Origin: Chloroflexi bacterium HGW-Chloroflexi-6
GTDB taxonomy: Bacteria; Chloroflexota; Anaerolineae; Anaerolineales; Villigracilaceae
Assembly (NCBI GenBank): GCA_002840685.1
Contig: PHBU01000001.1
Location: 372,001 to 436,000, forward strand
Direction of reading: 5' to 3'
Length of the DNA: 64,000 nt
The notes beneath the pieces are model-generated. The model was not told the DNA's origin. It did no database searches and worked only from the letters and a program-made list of their open reading frames with translations. Shown one piece after another: positions 61,177 to 64,000 of the stretch. Each line of letters begins with the position of its first letter. Positions within the stretch are counted from its first letter, which is position 1. Position numbers and translations under genes: made by a program.

Positions 61177-64000
61177 CTAAAACCCTTCGAGTTTGCTCAA
61201 ATCAGCAATCCCGGCAGACAGGTTGGCTATTTGCCCAACCAGCGCCAGGCGGTTCTGCTTGACAGCTTGATCTTCGGCCATTACCAAAACCTTGTCGAAG
61301 AAGCCAGTAATCGCGGGGATGAGTTTCTCGACCGTTTGGAGAAACTCGTTCACGGTTGCAGGTTGAACATTTAAGGTTTGCAGACTTTCGTACAGCATTT
61401 TTTCAGCAGGCTCAACCAGCTTTTCAGTGCTCACTAATAACTGGTCACTGTTCATACCCGCGGAGCGGGTAATTCTCACGCAGCGCGCGTAGCCGTCCAG
61501 GATCGGGGCCCAGTCAGGGCGCTTGACCCATTCGCTCAGTTGTTTCATGGCGCGGGCGGATGCGGCCGGGTTGCGGGATTGGACCGCCAAAACGGCCTCG
61601 ACCACATCGAAACGGAAGCCCGTTTCGGTGAGCAGGACGCGCATGCGACCCGTCAGGAACTCCAGCACCTGGGCCTGGACTTCGGCTGAAACGGGAATCG
61701 GCTGAGCGGCGGCAGATTTCTCGATCGCGGCGCGCAGGTCAAAATCGAGATCGTGCTCGATCAACGGCTGGACCGTCCCGATCGCGGCCCGGCGCAGGCC
61801 GAACGGATCTTTTGCGCCGGTCGGGGCCAGCCCGGCAGCGAACAGACCGACCAGAGAGTCGATCCGGTCTGCGAGGGCAACCACCAGTCCGATTTTGCTT
61901 TGCGGCACGGGCTGGTACTGCTCGCCAATCGCCAGGGCCACTTCGGCTTTTTCGCCGGTGCGCAGGGCATACTCGCGGCCGATGATGCCCTGGAGCGAGG
62001 TCATTTCGGTGACCATCTGGGTGGTCAGGTCGGCCTTGGCCAGGAAGGTTGCGCGCTGAACGTTGGAACGTTGAACATCGTCCAGGCCAAGCATTTCGGC
62101 GATTTCGGCAGAAAGTTTCAACATGCGCTCAGATTTATCGAGCACTGAGCCAAGTTTGGTCTGGAAGGTGAGCGTCTTCAGCCCGTCGCGGTAATTTTCG
62201 AGCGGGAATTTGACATCTTCACGGACGAAGAAATTGGCGTCCGCAAAGCGCGCGCCGAGGACGTGTTCGTTGCCCTCTTTGACGATCTCGAGATGTTCAG
62301 CATCGCCGTTGCGGATGGCAATGAAATACGGGAGCAAAGGCGCAGCATGCTGCGCCCCTACGGCGCGGATGGGAAAATAACGCTGGTGCTTTTTCATCGT
62401 TCCGATCAGCACATCGCGCGGCAGGCCAAGAAAATCGGGATTGAACCCGCCCAAAACGGCGGTCGGTTTTTCGATCAGGTTCGCCACTTCGGAGAGCAGT
62501 CCCGGCTCGATGATCGCCTCGCCGCCGACAGATGCGGCGGCTTTTTTGACCATTTCGACAATGGCGGCTTTGCGTTCTTCGATATCCAGGGTAATCCCGG
62601 CATCGCGAATGGTATCAAAGTAGGAATCCGCCGAAGCGACGGCAATATCCGGTGAATCATAGGGCCGCAGGCCGCGTGAAACGTTGCCCGCGAGCACTCC
62701 AGCGTATTCGAACGGGATAACCTGCTCACCGAGCAGCGAGACAAACCAGCGGATCGGGCGCGAGAAGGCCACGCCGCTGGCATTCCAGCGCATGGTCTTG
62801 ACGAAGGAAATGCCAGCCACCAGTCCCGGCAGGGCCTCGGCCAAAACTTCGGGGGTCGGACGGCTTTTGGAACTGACAACCGCCGTAACATATTTGCCGC
62901 CGTCAATTTCGCGGACTTGCAGGGCAGAGACATCCACCCCGTTCTTTTTGGCAAAACCCATCGCAGCGGGAGTCGCCATCCCGGCGGAATCAAAGGCGCG
63001 GTCGGCAGGCGGGCCCTTGACCAGGTCTTCGCGGTCGGGCTGTCCGGGGGAGAGGGCCTCAACGAAAACGGCCAGGCGGCGCGGGGTGGCGTGAACCGTT
63101 ACGGGACCATGCTCGAGGCGCAGATCCGCCAGCCATGCCGGGACCTTCTCGCGCAGCTGATTAAGCGCATGATCCACATCATTGGCGGGGAGTTCTTCGA
63201 CGCCAATTTCAAGGAGCAGAGATTGAGGAGTAGAGATTAGAGAAGAGCTTGGTTTTGGACTGCTCTCTGTTCTCTGTTCTCCAGTTTCTTTCAATAACGG
63301 ATATTCAAGTTCTTTGCGCTGTTCCAGGTACGCCAGCGCCACTTTGCGGGCCAGGTCGCGCATTTTTCCGAAACTGGCCTGGCGCTCGGTCAGGCTGACC
63401 GCGCCGCGCGCATCGAGAATATTGAAGGTATGCGAGGATTTCAGCACGTAATCGTGAGCCGGCAGAACCAGCCCCTGCGCGAGGCAGGCTTCGGATTCAG
63501 CCAGGTAGAGTTCGTACATCTGGCGGGCGCGGGCCACGTCTGCGACTTCATAATAGTATTTGGAATGTTCGAACTCTTCGCGGCGGCGGACTTCGCCGTA
63601 GGTGATGTCGTTGCCCCAGGGCTCGTCCCAGATGCCTTTGGCGTTGTTGAGCGCGATCAGGATCCGGTCGAGGCCGTAGGTGATCTCGACCGCGACCGGG
63701 TCGAGGGCCACCCCGCCGACCTGTTGGAAGTAGGTGAACTGGGTGATCTCCTGACCGTCAAGCCAGACTTCCCAGCCCAGGCCCCAGGCCGAGATGGCGG
63801 GCTGTTCCCAGTTATCTTCGACAAAGCGGATGTCATGCTGGCGCGGGTCGATGCCGATCGCTTTGAGCGAGTCGAGGTAGAGTTCCTGCGGATTGCCGGT
63901 ATCGGGCTTGAGAATGACCTGATACTGGTAGTGCATCTGCAAGCGGTTGGGGTTTTCGCCATAGCGGCCATCATCCGGGCGGACGGAGGGTTCAACGTAG
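61177..64000 (-). CDS. glyQS: Glycyl-tRNA synthetase, fused alpha and beta chains (N-terminus beyond window)
   Basis: The frame is open to the right edge ([21 protein letters not shown] is the conserved alpha-chain start region, so about 60 residues are missing). The alpha part ends at about position 63290: [30 protein letters not shown] and [20 protein letters not shown]. The beta part ([15 protein letters not shown] to the C-terminus) has the HD-type and anticodon-binding domains. Fused chains occur in several phyla. A low-complexity linker ([15 protein letters not shown]) joining the two is encoded by a repeat at 63213-63282, and VGAQHAAP inside the beta chain is encoded by a palindrome at 62339. 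Confidence 0.93.
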   Translation of the reverse strand, partial: YVEPSVRPDDGRYGENPNRLQMHYQYQVILKPDTGNPQELYLDSLKAIGIDPRQHDIRFVEDNWEQPAISAWGLGWEVWLDGQEITQFTYFQQVGGVALDPVAVEITYGLDRILIALNNAKGIWDEPWGNDITYGEVRRREEFEHSKYYYEVADVARARQMYELYLAESEACLAQGLVLPAHDYVLKSSHTFNILDARGAVSLTERQASFGKMRDLARKVALAYLEQRKELEYPLLKETGEQRTESSPKPSSSLISTPQSLLLEIGVEELPANDVDHALNQLREKVPAWLADLRLEHGPVTVHATPRRLAVFVEALSPGQPDREDLVKGPPADRAFDSAGMATPAAMGFAKKNGVDVSALQVREIDGGKYVTAVVSSKSRPTPEVLAEALPGLVAGISFVKTMRWNASGVAFSRPIRWFVSLLGEQVIPFEYAGVLAGNVSRGLRPYDSPDIAVASADSYFDTIRDAGITLDIEERKAAIVEMVKKAAASVGGEAIIEPGLLSEVANLIEKPTAVLGGFNPDFLGLPRDVLIGTMKKHQRYFPIRAVGAQHAAPLLPYFIAIRNGDAEHLEIVKEGNEHVLGARFADANFFVREDVKFPLENYRDGLKTLTFQTKLGSVLDKSERMLKLSAEIAEMLGLDDVQRSNVQRATFLAKADLTTQMVTEMTSLQGIIGREYALRTGEKAEVALAIGEQYQPVPQSKIGLVVALADRIDSLVGLFAAGLAPTGAKDPFGLRRAAIGTVQPLIEHDLDFDLRAAIEKSAAAQPIPVSAEVQAQVLEFLTGRMRVLLTETGFRFDVVEAVLAVQSRNPAASARAMKQLSEWVKRPDWAPILDGYARCVRITRSAGMNSDQLLVSTEKLVEPAEKMLYESLQTLNVQPATVNEFLQTVEKLIPAITGFFDKVLVMAEDQAVKQNRLALVGQIANLSAGIADLSKLEGF
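62339..62362. repeat. TAGGGGCG-family palindrome inserted in frame in glyQS
   Basis: GGCGCAGCATGCTGCGCC at 62339-62356 is a perfect palindrome, and leftward it starts GTAGGGGCG, like the intergenic element at 49080. Relatives have only a few residues between YFPxR and LLPYF; here VGAQHAAP fills that place. Confidence 0.75.
63213..63282. repeat. Word-hairpin repeat encoding the alpha-beta linker of glyQS
   Basis: On the coding strand, GGAGAACAGAGAACAGAG (63282 leftward) repeats the word GAACAGA; its imperfect complement (63248-63213) ends in CTCTGCTCC. It lies between two well-conserved domains. Confidence 0.65.

Overview
This 64-kb window is ordinary, densely packed bacterial chromosome with about 55 protein genes on both strands and short intergenic gaps (none over about 230 bases). 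No tRNA, rRNA, CRISPR array, transposase or phage gene was seen. Several things suggest a Chloroflexota, probably Anaerolineae-like, organism: fused glycyl-tRNA synthetase alpha and beta chains, many lipoproteins with Thr/Pro-rich stalks, GAF/REC signalling proteins, a tungsten aldehyde oxidoreductase, a lone primase-sigma factor pair and many leaderless transcripts. The assignment is inferred from gene content and style, not from a marker gene.

Layout. 1-9,470: a sensor protein running off the left edge, a UbiA prenyltransferase, an MFS efflux pump, the CydDC thiol exporter and a large membrane protein. 9,660-17,070: FtsK, then a run of envelope proteins (parvulin-type foldase lipoprotein, stalked protein, PP2C-like/propeller membrane protein, unknown protein). 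17,130-20,245: a two-gene signalling operon. 20,320-28,620: alpha-glucosidase, a degenerate methylase-like protein, a GT-C glycosyltransferase, a NifS/MOCOS-like PLP enzyme, an FmdB zinc ribbon and a small P-loop ATPase operon. 28,650-32,690: a possible structured RNA, AcpS and a paired M16 protease operon. 32,910-42,140: ferredoxin-NADP reductase-like protein, ferritin-VIT iron/manganese transporter, aldehyde ferredoxin oxidoreductase, TPR-GGDEF protein, subtilase lipoprotein, metallo-beta-lactamase and VOC proteins. 42,355-48,800: enoyl-CoA hydratase, GatB, glutamate dehydrogenase, deoxynucleoside kinase and DsbA. 49,110-54,960: an envelope redox locus. 55,050-64,000: RpoD, DnaG, a lipoprotein, a zinc-ribbon protein, VapBC and GlyQS running off the right edge.

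The most notable part is the redox locus at 49.1-55.0 kb. A response regulator and histidine kinase are followed by a DipZ/TlpA-like lipoprotein whose first catalytic cysteine is encoded by an in-frame TGA. A near-ideal bacterial SECIS hairpin sits 18 nt after that TGA, so this looks like a genuine selenoprotein (U-I-N-C active site) rather than two broken ORFs. Next on the same strand come MsrP and MsrQ, which repair oxidised methionine outside the membrane. Divergently transcribed are a Met-rich TlpA-like lipoprotein and CcdA. The promoters of the selenoprotein and of the TlpA-CcdA pair share TTTCGTAA elements at the same 19-nt offset from the -10 box, which suggests that the local two-component system controls both. 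CydDC and a membrane-anchored DsbA elsewhere in the window act in the same compartment.

A second theme is small palindromic DNA elements. One family (GTAGGGGCG-type) and one of hairpins built from short repeated words lie between genes. Both have also inserted in frame into coding sequences, in linkers or loops of CydD, CydC and GlyQS.
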